Below are positions 54,490 to 64,000 of a stretch of 64,000 nt of DNA, piece after piece. The position numbers were made by a program, and so were the translations under genes. The stretch's first letter is position 1. Each line of letters starts with the position of its first letter. This DNA is from Anadara kagoshimensis (lineage: Eukaryota; Mollusca; Bivalvia; Arcoida; Arcidae): assembly GCA_021292105.1 (NCBI GenBank), contig CM037869.1:50217234-50281233 (forward strand). Reading direction: 5' to 3'. The notes beneath the pieces are model-generated. The model did not search any database and was not told where the DNA came from. It saw only the letters and a program-made list of their open reading frames with translations.

Positions 54490-55630
54490 TTGTATAATTG
54501 TTCATTTGTCTTTTTTTTCACTGGATGCCTACATTCTATATCGTAAAAGTAATCTCATTCAAATGAAAGAAACAATTTTAACTTCCAAATATCGCTATAC
54601 CGGGGACTCATATTGCAGAATATCGCAAAAGGGGATTTTTTTTACGGATAAACCGAGACCTAACACGTTTTACGCAAAGGCAATTTGCGAACAAACTTCA
54701 AAATCGAAAAAGAAAATATTGTGTAGTTTGTCTAAATTTCGCAGATAATGAAAGAATTTGAATTGACGTTTAAATGCATATAAAACATTTGTAAACGAAC
54801 CCTCAGTATAACCTACACTACTTGATATCTTAGTCTGGTGGAAAAAAATTGAAATTTCACAATAGGGGGACACGAGTGTTCAAAGCTGGCAACATAGCTG
54901 TCTTATATCATCATATGTTAGGGGTCAAGAATCAACCTGTTGCCAAGCTGATCGACCCTTGGTTTAGTAGATAAAAGGTCAAAGGTCAGATAGTGGTTTT
55001 TCCCCAAAAATTAATCTTTGTTAGTTTATAGCTGCCCAAATATATACTTTCTGAGATTTAAATAAATCAAATAAATCTGTTCTCATGCAATCATAGCATT
55101 TCATGTATTTTAACATTGACTAGGAAGCTAATTGAGACGAGACTGTTTAGGCTAAAATTTAAATATTTCAATGTTATTTTTCAAAATTCTGACACAAGCT
55201 TCAAGATAGAATAAAATAAAAGTATACATTCAACATCAAAGCATGAATCAAAATGTTAATATATAATTCTTTTGTAAATACATGACTGTGATTAAAATAA
55301 ATATATTTTTTAAACCCAGCTAATAATTTGAAATTTATTAAAAGTTTAAAATCAAAGTACTGCAAGTACTGTAATCGGCGAGGCATAGTCACGAGAATCT
55401 CTGGAATATATCAGTCACATCTAACGATTTCTTTTCATTCATCAATATCACTATCTGTGGTATTATCATTCAAAGGGTTCAACCAATCAACGGTTTAACG
55501 GCCCCATTGCAAGTGCATACAGCCACCCACTTTCAATTGTATGCCCTACATGTACATCCTGTAGTGCAACATGATTTATATTTACATTTCAGCAATGCAT
55601 GACATGATTTTGGTAAAGGTTATTTTCTCA
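54490..55630. other. Unassigned AT-rich DNA
   Basis: A plus-strand frame at 54479-54748 starts in the flank of the transposon and has no recognised domain. Nothing else supported. Confidence 0.4.
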
Positions 55631-55634
55631 TTAA

Positions 55635-55975
55635 AACCCCTACCGTAGCTCGATTGGTATAGCGCTCACTCCCCGTATGTGGTGAGTCCTGGGTTCGAAC
55701 CCTAGTTGGGTCTGACCAAGACTTGAAATAAGGTAGTGACTGTTTTTTTTTGCCAAACCCTCGGTATTTAGTAACGAAAGTCACGAGATCCTTTGAGAGA
55801 GATCTTAAAATCCGATGCCCCGTGCCAAGGCGGGTGTAACATGTTAAGGAACTTTTCCTGCACATTTCCCTAAGTTCACTGCAAAGGTCAAAATTTTTGC
55901 AACTTTACCTATAGCTGGTGACGTCTTGATATGACTGAAATACGTAAAAGCCCGTAAAACCCCATGTAATCAATA
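55635..55975 (+). mobile_element. tRNA-derived SINE, well-preserved head
   Basis: Head CCGTAGCTCGATTGGTATAG (A box) and GGGTTCGAACCCTAG (B box), then CCAAGACTTGAAATAAGG, CTGCAAAGGTCAAAATTTTT and GGTGACGTCTTGATATGACT. It looks tRNA-like over ~70 bases, but SINE body follows directly, so it is not annotated as a tRNA gene. Confidence 0.82.
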
Positions 55976-56699
55976 AATTTATAATTTTCTCATTAAAACT
56001 GTTTTAAGTCACATTCAGACTCGCACTAACTTAACTGTCCGAGAATAATCGTGAACATCAGGAAAATACTTAAGTCCAAAAAGTTAAGTTTTGTTCATGA
56101 TCCTTTGACATGTAATTGTCTTAGAAAAGTTAAAGTTCAAAGTAAGATTTAAGCAAAAAAAAGTTTAACTGTGAAAAAAAAACCCAGATTTAAGTATAAA
56201 AACCAGTACATGTATTGTGCGTGGTCCTGTTGCCAAATGACAAGACAAAATTAGTGACGAAAAGTTTATGGTGCATCACAAAACAAGGTCGTTTTGAAAC
56301 ATAAACACAAAAGCGACATTGGGAATGGATAGGTCACACCATCAAAACACCTGACAACATCACAAAACTTTGAAATGGAACACACACAAGAATAAAATAC
56401 ACCTTGAGACAAGTTACTGAAATTGAAACAGAGGGGGTAAAATTGCGCAGAACAGAGCCAGTTTGAGGGATTTTGTCGATGGACTAATCTCCATTGGGAG
56501 TGAAAGGCAAACAGTACGCAATTTAGTGAGACTAGCACCATCCGTGTCCTATAGTTGACGGGAGTTCTGGAACAAATACCAGGTATAACTAAATGCAGCC
56601 AAACTGCAGTTTAATAGTGTGCACGTTGAATATGTAGGTCGGTTGCATATGATGTTTGAAGCGAATTTTCAATTGTACTTTTCCCCTGAGAGAAACAGT

Positions 56700-57716
56700 T
56701 TACATCGTAGATGAGAAATCCTCGCTAGGTACATTCAATGAAGGCATCTGCACTCACAAGTTCAGAAAAAAATTCCCTCTTGCAAAGGTGGGAAGAAGAC
56801 CTGTGTTTTCCCTGGAAACACGGAATGCTGTATTTAGAATGTCCAGAGAGTTAATTGACAGTCTTACAGTCTGTAATTGCATGAAATACTGGGAGCTTAT
56901 TCCTTTCCAGAGGTGATAATTTTATGCTATGAACAGGGACGAACTTTAAATGTCCCGGTCTGGAATCATACTTCCTCATTTAAAAGCAACAGAAGAATAA
57001 GGTCATCAGTATCACGACAGACAACAACTGTTCTTTTATAGCCTTGCATGTAAGCATCAACACCATGGGGAACAATTCTAGTATCGGCTTCCTTGTGTAA
57101 AGCTTTAAGAAGGGTAACACTCCTTCCTTTGTATGAATTAAACATGCTGTCTGCTGGACCTCCTGATACCCTCAGCTAAGCTAAGAAGTGTCTTGGATTA
57201 CTACGAGATCCTATTTTTTTTCTTTGTGACTTATAAAATCTTACCAATTTGATGGTAGAGGGACATTTTAATTATCAATAATTCTTCTAACAGAACGGGG
57301 ACCTGATCCCCTTTATCTCTAGATGGTTTCACCTTTTATGGATTAGTTGTCATATCTATCATAATGACATCAATTTTAATACATTTATCTTTCGCGTGGA
57401 TAAACACAGTTTGTGCGTTTCCTAACTCGCCGAATGCATTGATGCCTTTCCGTTTTCCCAGTGCTACAACTTCAAGTTTGACCATTAATTATTTTGGTAG
57501 TAATGTCTCCATGCAAACGTCTTCCTCAGTGATATTTTGAAGATCCGACTCGTCGGCTGCAGATAACAAGGGTCCTGATGTATCAGGTATAGAAAGCGAC
57601 ACTGGTAATAGTTCTTGTTTCAACAGTTCACTAATATTTCCACCAGAAAAAGAGAACACACTTGATAGTATTATACAGATACAGTCATTAAAGTTAATCA
57701 AATCTTTCAGTACCAC
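56700..57716 (-). pseudogene. Decayed transposon-associated gene with EADTR and DTD motifs
   Basis: Minus-strand blocks in order, in shifting frames: ELLPVSLSIPDTSGPLLSAA near 57580-57630; VVALGKRKGINAFGELGNAQ near 57420-57480; KIDVIMIDM near 57350-57390; HKEADTRIVPHGVDAYMQGY near 57050-57105; VVVCRDTDDLILLLLLNE near 56980-57030; FVPVHSIKLS and LPVFHAITDC near 56880-56945. I recall this order (E-x-PVPxSL; IDVV; EADTR..H; DTDV; HAITGCDT) from a multicopy invertebrate family found near mobile DNA. Frame changes and stops (for example after LNEEV) show it is broken. Nuclease function is my guess from the clustered acidic motifs. Confidence 0.55.
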
Positions 57717-57719
57717 CAG

Positions 57720-58545
57720 TACTTTGATTTCTTTTTTTTAAAGTGGATACTTATATAAATACGGGCAATATGATTCAGTAAAATTATTTTAACAGAAGTC
57801 TAAAGTTTTGTTAAACAGTTGTAAATGCACAAATGTGTTTATACTAGGCGTATTTATTTGCCACAATTAATCATATTTGTAAAGGTCAAATTTGTGCGAG
57901 CGTCTAATCTTATTTTTCATGGAAAACTTTGAAAATAAGTGACTGAATTAGTTGGATATAACTTTCTTTTAATTTGAAGATACCACTTACATATTAAGAA
58001 GACAAAATGTATAAAGAAAAACTCCTGTAAACCACCTTGAGTTTGTGTATAGGTTAATATGGGCATTTTCACTTGAGCTTTGCACCCATTGATCTTTAGC
58101 TACCCAACAATGGCCACTGGGTGAAATCTTGCTTGGCAACAAGCCGATTCTACCAAAGTAAAGTTCAAAGAAGGTTATGACATAACTTGCCACCTTTGAA
58201 CACGTTGTCCTCCCTACATCGAAAAATAAGCGTTTTTTTCAAAATCCTCTACCAGACTAATCTAATTCCATTTCAATTGATAGTGAAATTGAACAACTAC
58301 AATTTATGAACTAATACAGTTCATGACTCAATTAACACTAAAATATGGATATTTAAAAATTGTCGGGTCATCTCCACAAATATAAAAACCTTCACAACAT
58401 TAAGTCAAGAACTAATGGGAGTTTAACAATAAGTATAGAGATTATTTTAACTCGATCCCTCGTTAGTTTCCTTATCTCCTTTACTCGACAGCCGACCCTC
58501 GACCACACTCTAATTATCTCTTGTGTACATACATTCCAATTGTTT
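57720..58545. other. Unassigned intergenic DNA
   Basis: Between the EADTR remnant and the Mab-21 gene. Short frames on both strands (for example 57987-58193 minus) have no recognised domain. Confidence 0.4.
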
Positions 58546-58548
58546 ATA

Positions 58549-58765
58549 TAGGTAAACAGCATTGACCTGTCCGATTGACTTTTCATTTGGACTATTTATA
58601 TAAAATGATCCAATATCAAAAACATGGGTAGTTATAGGATAAAACATTGTACGTTTCTCCTCTTTTAGACAAAAGCCCCACTTATATCCCTATATATAAA
58701 TATACTAGTCCATAATAAATATTTACATTAAAGGTCAAACGGACAGGTCAATGTTGTTTGCTTAT
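58549..58765. mobile_element. TIR element immediately 5' of the Mab-21 gene
   Basis: Ends TAGGTAAACAGCATTGACCT and AAACGGACAGGTCAATGTTG. An extra half end, TTGACATGTCCACTTGACCT, follows at 58810-58829, only 14 bases before the first Met of the gene. The family also precedes the receptor gene. Confidence 0.75.
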
Positions 58766-58842
58766 AAATACTGATAAAGATCATACCATATATTATATTA
58801 CAATCAAAATTGACATGTCCACTTGACCTACAAGATAGAATT

Positions 58843-60626
58843 ATGTCAATAGTAGCAGGACTGAGAATAATAAACAGTGGAAGTAGAGCAGAAGGACTAT
58901 CACTGCCTAGTAGTGATTTTGATACGATGTTTTTACTCGAAGAAGTGATTGTGTCAGACAATTTGGAGGATTTAGATAGTGACATAATCATTTAAACAAA
59001 TGATATTAAACCGGGTTTTGTAAAACTTCGTTGTTTACACAATCAAACATATGATATCATCAGCAATGCACTGACATGGACTCCCGAGGGTATGTTCCTA
59101 TCCAGTCTATTGTTCCGTGACTTGCATGTTAGGATAGCATCGAAAAACTACCCAGGTGCGTATGCTCACGGACCGTGTGCAACATATCAATCTGAATATA
59201 AAACCGAATACGACATGTTAATATGTTTGCCTTGTAGGTCGTGGACTAGGATAGCGTCAGAATGGATCGACAGAGTCAGCATAAAAATTGGCCATCACTA
59301 GATTTGATTCAAGATATTCTGCAAGAAGCTTGCTTATTGGTCCCTATTGGAAATCCTAATTCACAAGAGAGAGACATACAGTGGCGAATTTCTTTTTCGC
59401 TTGCTGAGAAAAAACTAGTGCTTTCTTTTAACCATACACAATTTTTGTGCTATGGTCTTTTCAAGTTATTTCTTAAACATGTTATAAATTCCAATGTGGA
59501 AATTAAGGATTTACTTTGTTCTTATTTCCTTAAGACAAGTTTATTCTATTGCATTGAGGAAGAGAACATCGTCTGGAATAAGGACAATTTTATTGACTGT
59601 TTCTGGACATGCTATAGACGTTTGATGAAGTGGGTTCGGGATGAATACTGTCCAAACTATTTTGTAAAAGATAACAACATGTTTGAGGGCAAGGTTTGTG
59701 GTAGTAAGGGGAGAGTACTGTTTGATCATTTATATAGATTGTATAACGATGGGTTAGACAGCATACTACGTATTCCCTGTTTTTCGGACTTATCTCCCTT
59801 TGTAAGGACATGGAGCATACCATCAAGTATTATAACTATTAGAAATGAATTAAGGGAATACCTTTGTGACGTAGAAACATTAAGCATACCCCCTTTGTTT
59901 GACATTGAGTTGATTGAAACAATACAAGTGAATTCCATTATTAGTTCAATGAAGCAACAATCTATCAGTTCCACGGACAGTACAATACTTACTTTAATGA
60001 TGTCTAACAACACTATGTATAACATTGTTCCATCTTTGTATAGGTATACACTAACAACAAGATCACATAAAAGTCGTTATAGACAAATCAGAGGTTTAAA
60101 ACAGTTCATTATCAATAACTGTATGTTCAACGATGTGAGTACCGGTAAGTTACTACTGGCTACTTTATGTTATCTGAGTGGACAATACAAGGAAGTGGTC
60201 ACTATTGTACAGAAAGTTCTGAAGGAGTTCAAACCTTACGTATTATATTTAGGCTTGTATATACAAATTCCTGATCATCCATACGTTGATTTAATTTGCG
60301 GTAAAGGTTTAACTTTCAATCAGAAGTTGAGACTCGGTGTTATCGCAAGAAATTTTATTTGTTGTATAAATCGCAAATTCTATCCCATAGAAATAGAAAC
60401 AGAAGTTGCACAACATTCTGATTTAAAAATAGCACATATACCACCAGTTGTGTATTGTAACGTTCTTTTGTTTCTATCATACTACCATATGGGATGTAGA
60501 GACAGAATGAGCTATACTCTGAATGAACTATATATAGCGGTACACGGAAAAAGATTTGTCGGAGTACTGGAAAGACCGTTAGCAAAAGCGTTGTTGCAAA
60601 GATGTCTGCATATTTTTGAAAACTAA
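58843..60626 (+). pseudogene. Mab-21 domain / cGAS-like receptor nucleotidyltransferase, interrupted
   Basis: Intronless, about 594 codons. The nucleotidyltransferase signature is GSRAEGLSLPSSDFDTMF: GS at residues 13-14 and metal-binding Asp 25 and 27. A third candidate Asp is in EYDMLICLPCRSW, followed by ASEWIDR and NWPSLDLI. The C-terminal Mab-21 half has WRISFSLAEKKLVLSFNHTQ, LLCSYFLKTSLFYC and FIDCFWTCYRRLMKWV. Such proteins, expanded in bivalves, include sensors that make cyclic di- or oligonucleotides for STING; other members have no known activity. Two breaks: an in-frame TAA at 58993-58995, and a one-base loss in the A-run 59283-59287. The N-terminal spine helix expected before GS is missing, and transposon ends lie there. 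The stop is TAAATAAAG, with an AATAAA overlapping it. Pseudogene, or live gene with sequencing errors: undecided. Confidence 0.85.
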
Positions 60627-60639
60627 ATAAAGATAACAC

Positions 60640-61490
60640 CATGACGTGATGAACAAATTAATTTTTCAATTGTAATTAATTGATATATTTATTTTCAACA
60701 CATGTGCCATACATTTAGGTATTCTAATTTTGGATTGTGTTTCATCATTTTGATCATTATATTGGTAAATGAGTTCATTAGTGATCTAGGTCTCATTAGA
60801 GCAAAATGTAACAACAAAGTTTTTTGATTTTCATTTTAATAATATGACATCATATGGAACGTAATTTAAATATAACCAGAATTATCGTTCTTTTTAAATA
60901 GTTGAGTGTTTTATTATAGTTGTATTATACTTAACAGCAAACTGTGATCACTAATTTTCAGTTAATTTTTAAACTTGATTCGAAAAAAACAGAACCAGTT
61001 ATCATTGTTTTAGGGGATGGGTGGGTATTTTATATTAGTTGTATAGATATTTTGCATCAAAATATGACACTTATTTTGATTTAAATATTAAATTTATTCA
61101 TCTATATTGTTTGTTTTAGAAGTGGTTAATTAAGAAATAAAATTCTATTTGAGTGTATTCATTCGGTATTATGTTTTGTCAGAAACCTTATTTTCTATTT
61201 TAGAACCTTCATAAAGTTACATTTTTTGTTTGTAATCCTGCTGTTTGAGTGATCTAAAGCGAGCCCTAAAAAAATAAATTTGTCTCCGGTTCTCTCGCCT
61301 CAATAAACAAAGATATATACATACTGTCAAAAACCTCAACATTTTATTATAGATCTTTGATAAAGTTACATTTGATCTAATTTTACATGTTTATTGTATA
61401 GTCCTGCTGTTTGAGTGATCTAAAGCGAGCCCTAAAGATTAAATTTGTCTCCGGTTCTCTCGCCTCAATCAACAAAGAACATACCACCTC
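60640..61490. other. AT-rich DNA with a duplicated hairpin
   Basis: No gene recognised. Holds the two hairpin repeats described separately. It would be 3' untranslated or downstream sequence of both converging units. Confidence 0.5.
61233..61475. repeat. ~75-bp direct repeat able to form a hairpin, two copies
   Basis: CCTGCTGTTTGAGTGATCTA and AAGCGAGCCCTAAA ... GTCTCCGGTTCTCTCGCCTC occur at 61240-61310 and 61401-61472 with very few differences. TTGAG..GCGAGCC can pair with GG..CTCGCCTCAA. On the minus strand AATAAAC follows each copy's left side closely. Confidence 0.8.
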
Positions 61491-61499
61491 GATATTAGT

Positions 61500-62334
61500 A
61501 TAATTATATTAAATCGGACAAACTCACCATTACTCTAGTATACCATCCTAAAACAGTCCGCATCTGTTTACCATTTGGCTCCAGTTTCCCTTCACTAAGA
61601 TTTTCCTTAATTTTAATTATGGAATTTGGACATTTTTTGAACTACGAACGGTATTTTTTTTACAAAACTGATACAAATATTGTAAGTTTACAGGCATCTT
61701 TAAATTAAATATTATACCAGTTTTAATTTTCAAAATGACACCTTACATTCCAGAATATCTGATATATTAAAGAAAATATCAAGATTTCAAATTTCCCAGA
61801 TTTAAGTCGAGGAAAATCTTAATGATAGTTTTGAATATTTGTGAAACTGGAACCTGTAATGAAATGACAATAGATCCACATGCTATCCATCGTAACAAAT
61901 CTCTGAAGAAAGGTTGAAGGATTTACCCTAACAAATATCAACTGTACTGGCTATATGTATTTCTGTAACTCGTTACCAATCACAAAAATATCATGGACAA
62001 CAACATGATTTCAGGACAGAGATAGCCATCAAGGGTATGCCAGTCGCGTTATAATTTCGTCACCAATCTTTTACTGTATCATATGGAGGGATAACATTCC
62101 CTTATATTGTCAAACTATCAATGTTTCTTTTAATGGTACTATATCAGTTTGTTGGTGCTTAGGTGCTAATACAAATATAGCAAAATTGCATATAAAGGGA
62201 TACTTATCCCTTGTATTGCTAAGCTATTCAATATGTCTCTTTATGTTGGTAGAATATCAGTTTGGGTATTTGAGGTGCTTACCTTTTCTTGTACAAATAC
62301 AGCACAAACCGCTTACCTTCGGGAATAATAAGGC
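61500..62334 (-). CDS. Possible exons of an unidentified minus-strand gene
   Basis: Two exon-like stretches. One, about 62285-62334, lies between acceptor TTTTTCAG and donor GTAAGC and reads LIIPEGKRFVLYLYKK. The other, about 61529-61633, follows a GTTCGTAG acceptor and reads ENLSEGKLEPNGKQMRTVLG then WYTRVM. It ends at donor GTGAGT or, read through, at TAA 61497-61499. Composition is protein-like, unlike neighbouring frames. A weaker acceptor (CTTAG before TGAAGGG) would join them in phase. I do not recognise the family. If real, the upstream part lies right of the window, and the hairpin repeats are in its 3' untranslated region. Confidence 0.3.
62090..62300. repeat. ~120-bp imperfect tandem duplication
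   Basis: CCCTTATATTGTCAAACTAT ... TATATCAGTTTGTTGGTGCT is echoed by CCCTTGTATTGCTAAGCTAT ... AATATCAGTTTGGGTATTTG. The second copy ends at the GTAAGC donor (minus strand) of the possible exon at 62285. Confidence 0.65.
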
Positions 62335-62339
62335 TGAAA

Positions 62340-64000
62340 AATGACGTTGATGAGACACACAACATATATTGTAAATTAACCCTCACGCAAATTTTCGTAT
62401 TTATAATAGTATAACTTGACAGTTGTAATTGCTAACTTACTACTGTATATGTACAATACAATAATCAATACAATAATTTTTTCCATTAAATCAAAAGCAA
62501 ACATGAAAATTAATGTTTAATTACAATCCTAATGCAGGATAAACCCTTTAATTCTGACAAATTATGTGAAACGTGAACTTCCATCAGCAGAACGAGTCCG
62601 CTTAGTTTAAGACAGGGCCTAGTATTATATAAAGTTTTCCAGCTCGCTTCCCAAAAGTATGTTACTCTGGGCACTTCGGTTCCCGCCACCAGGCTAGAAT
62701 TGAAGGCCTGCCTATAGGTGAATCTTGACTTAAGCGTAAAACGTGTAATCTACTCCACTCTTTTACTGGCAATATAATTGGTGATAGTGTTATTTTGCTA
62801 TTTACTCGACTTACAATATTTTGTGTGTATTGGTCATTGAACGATGTTTGTTTTATAAAGGTTGAGGTACAGAATGAGAATAAATCCTTACGACTACTGC
62901 TACAGACCCGTCAAAAGTTAAACACTAAACTAACAACTTAGTGCCGAATCAGGTCCACAATAGTTACAGTATTTCCTCAGCTGCTTTTGGTCAAGTGCTA
63001 TCATTCTCTTGGCAGCTTTTAGTCCACCAAGAAGCCGCTCGGCGCCTTGTCGTTTGTTTGGTTAAATTTTGGACAGGTCTGTCCATAGTTGTACTTTAAA
63101 TAAATACATAATCTTAGATAATATGTAATGATTTAAACTACCGTAAATCGGAAAATTTTGGCGTCGGGATAATTTGGCGGTTTTCTCCCAAAATGTGGGC
63201 GTTTAATTTTGCTGTGTTTAAATTTGGCACTTCGCTAAAAAGGCGTTTTATTTTTGGCACTGCACTGAGTAAGATGTTCACAAACAGCCACAAGACGAAC
63301 GGATATGCTGATTGAAAACCGGAAGTGTTGTAATTTATAAATTAGAAAATGAAATGGAATGCACTATTATGCCTTCCGGGTTTCATAAAATAACTATAAT
63401 AACGATAATACAAATTGAAATAAATTTGAATGAACTTTATTAATCAAATACTATTTATCGAATATGATATTCGAATAACAGCCAACTAATATTTAAATGC
63501 TTAATTTTGGTTTTACTCTCACCTCGATGTTTGAATTATCAATAAAACTGTGGCCTCATACGGGATTTTGTTTACACGGTTTGTTGAACACACGTGGTCT
63601 CGGTAATTAAGTGATTAGAGGATTAACTCTTGTGTTGATTAAACACAGTCAATGATTACTTATCACACCGATTGTCCACCTGTTGGACATGTGGCTTCAT
63701 CTTAAGTCTTGTGTGATTACTCGATCGTGAACTAATCTTAATTGACAAGACAAAATTTAGTAGGTTTATCGGGGGGGGGGATCGAATAACCGAATTTCAA
63801 ATCAGCGATTTTTAGACGATTTCGGCGATTTGTGGGGCCCTGATATCGGTGTATACTATATAGGCAAGTTAAAGCAAAAGTACTGTATACCAGGACATCG
63901 GTTTTCCGGCAAGTTAAGATAAAAGTTCTCTATTACGGAATATCGATTTTAAAGTAAATATTGGCATTGCTTTTTTTTAGAATATGTATTATTTTGGTGT
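62340..64000. other. Unassigned DNA with MITE copies
   Basis: 62904-63091 is a MITE with ACAGACCCGTCAAAAGTTAA and its inverse CAAATTTTGGACAGGTCTGT... ends. 63140-63265 is a repeat with TTTTGGCG and GGCGTTTTATTTTTGGCAC motifs. 62570-62700 resembles the GAAGTGAGGCCGGGTGC family. A G9 run is near 63771. No exon recognised. Confidence 0.5.

Noticed and set aside
55640-55712. tRNA gene
   Set aside because: A and B boxes are present, but SINE body follows and the acceptor stem does not close; the same head recurs in other SINEs.

Overview
The window looks like nuclear DNA of a marine mollusc, most likely a bivalve. It is AT-rich, its genes are split by long introns, and it is crowded with tRNA-derived SINEs, palindromic MITEs and tandem arrays. 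The gene families also fit: a molluscan gustatory-receptor-like 7TM protein, a Mab-21/cGAS-like nucleotidyltransferase, and a fast-evolving type I membrane protein. Species cannot be fixed from the sequence. I predicted splice sites by eye from acceptor and donor consensus, phase and protein continuity.

Layout. 1-1.3 kb (-): 5' part of a LINE whose ORF1 runs into an IMPACT/UPF0029-like domain. 1.4-2.3 kb: a 35-bp minisatellite. 2.4-13.7 kb (+): the last six exons of mitochondrial methionyl-tRNA synthetase (MARS2); N-terminal exons lie to the left of the window. 17.8-23.9 kb (-): a four-exon gustatory-receptor-like gene, reconstructed to 433 aa. 29.1-49.4 kb (-): a nine-exon gene for a 401-aa secreted-then-anchored membrane protein of unknown function. 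50.8-51.5 kb (+): a dead copy of the same LINE ORF1. 51.9-53.0 kb: a 27-bp minisatellite. 53.8-54.5 kb: a non-autonomous transposon with 8-bp target duplications. 56.7-57.7 kb (-): remains of a transposon-associated EADTR/DTD gene. 58.8-60.6 kb (+): a Mab-21/cGAS-like receptor gene broken by one stop and one frameshift. 61.5-62.3 kb (-): one or two exon-like stretches of an unidentified gene. The rest is repeats and unassigned AT-rich DNA.

The genes do not form a pathway. What unites the window is structure: at five exon boundaries in three unrelated genes, a tandem array starts at the splice site and its repeat unit includes that splice site, with or without neighbouring exon. This multiplies splice signals (MARS2 113-bp units; the membrane-protein gene with 63-, 102- and 28-bp units; the terminal exon of the receptor gene with ~100-bp units). 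The two frameshifts in otherwise well-kept genes (MARS2 and the Mab-21 gene) both sit in homopolymer runs, so sequencing or assembly error must be excluded before calling them biological.
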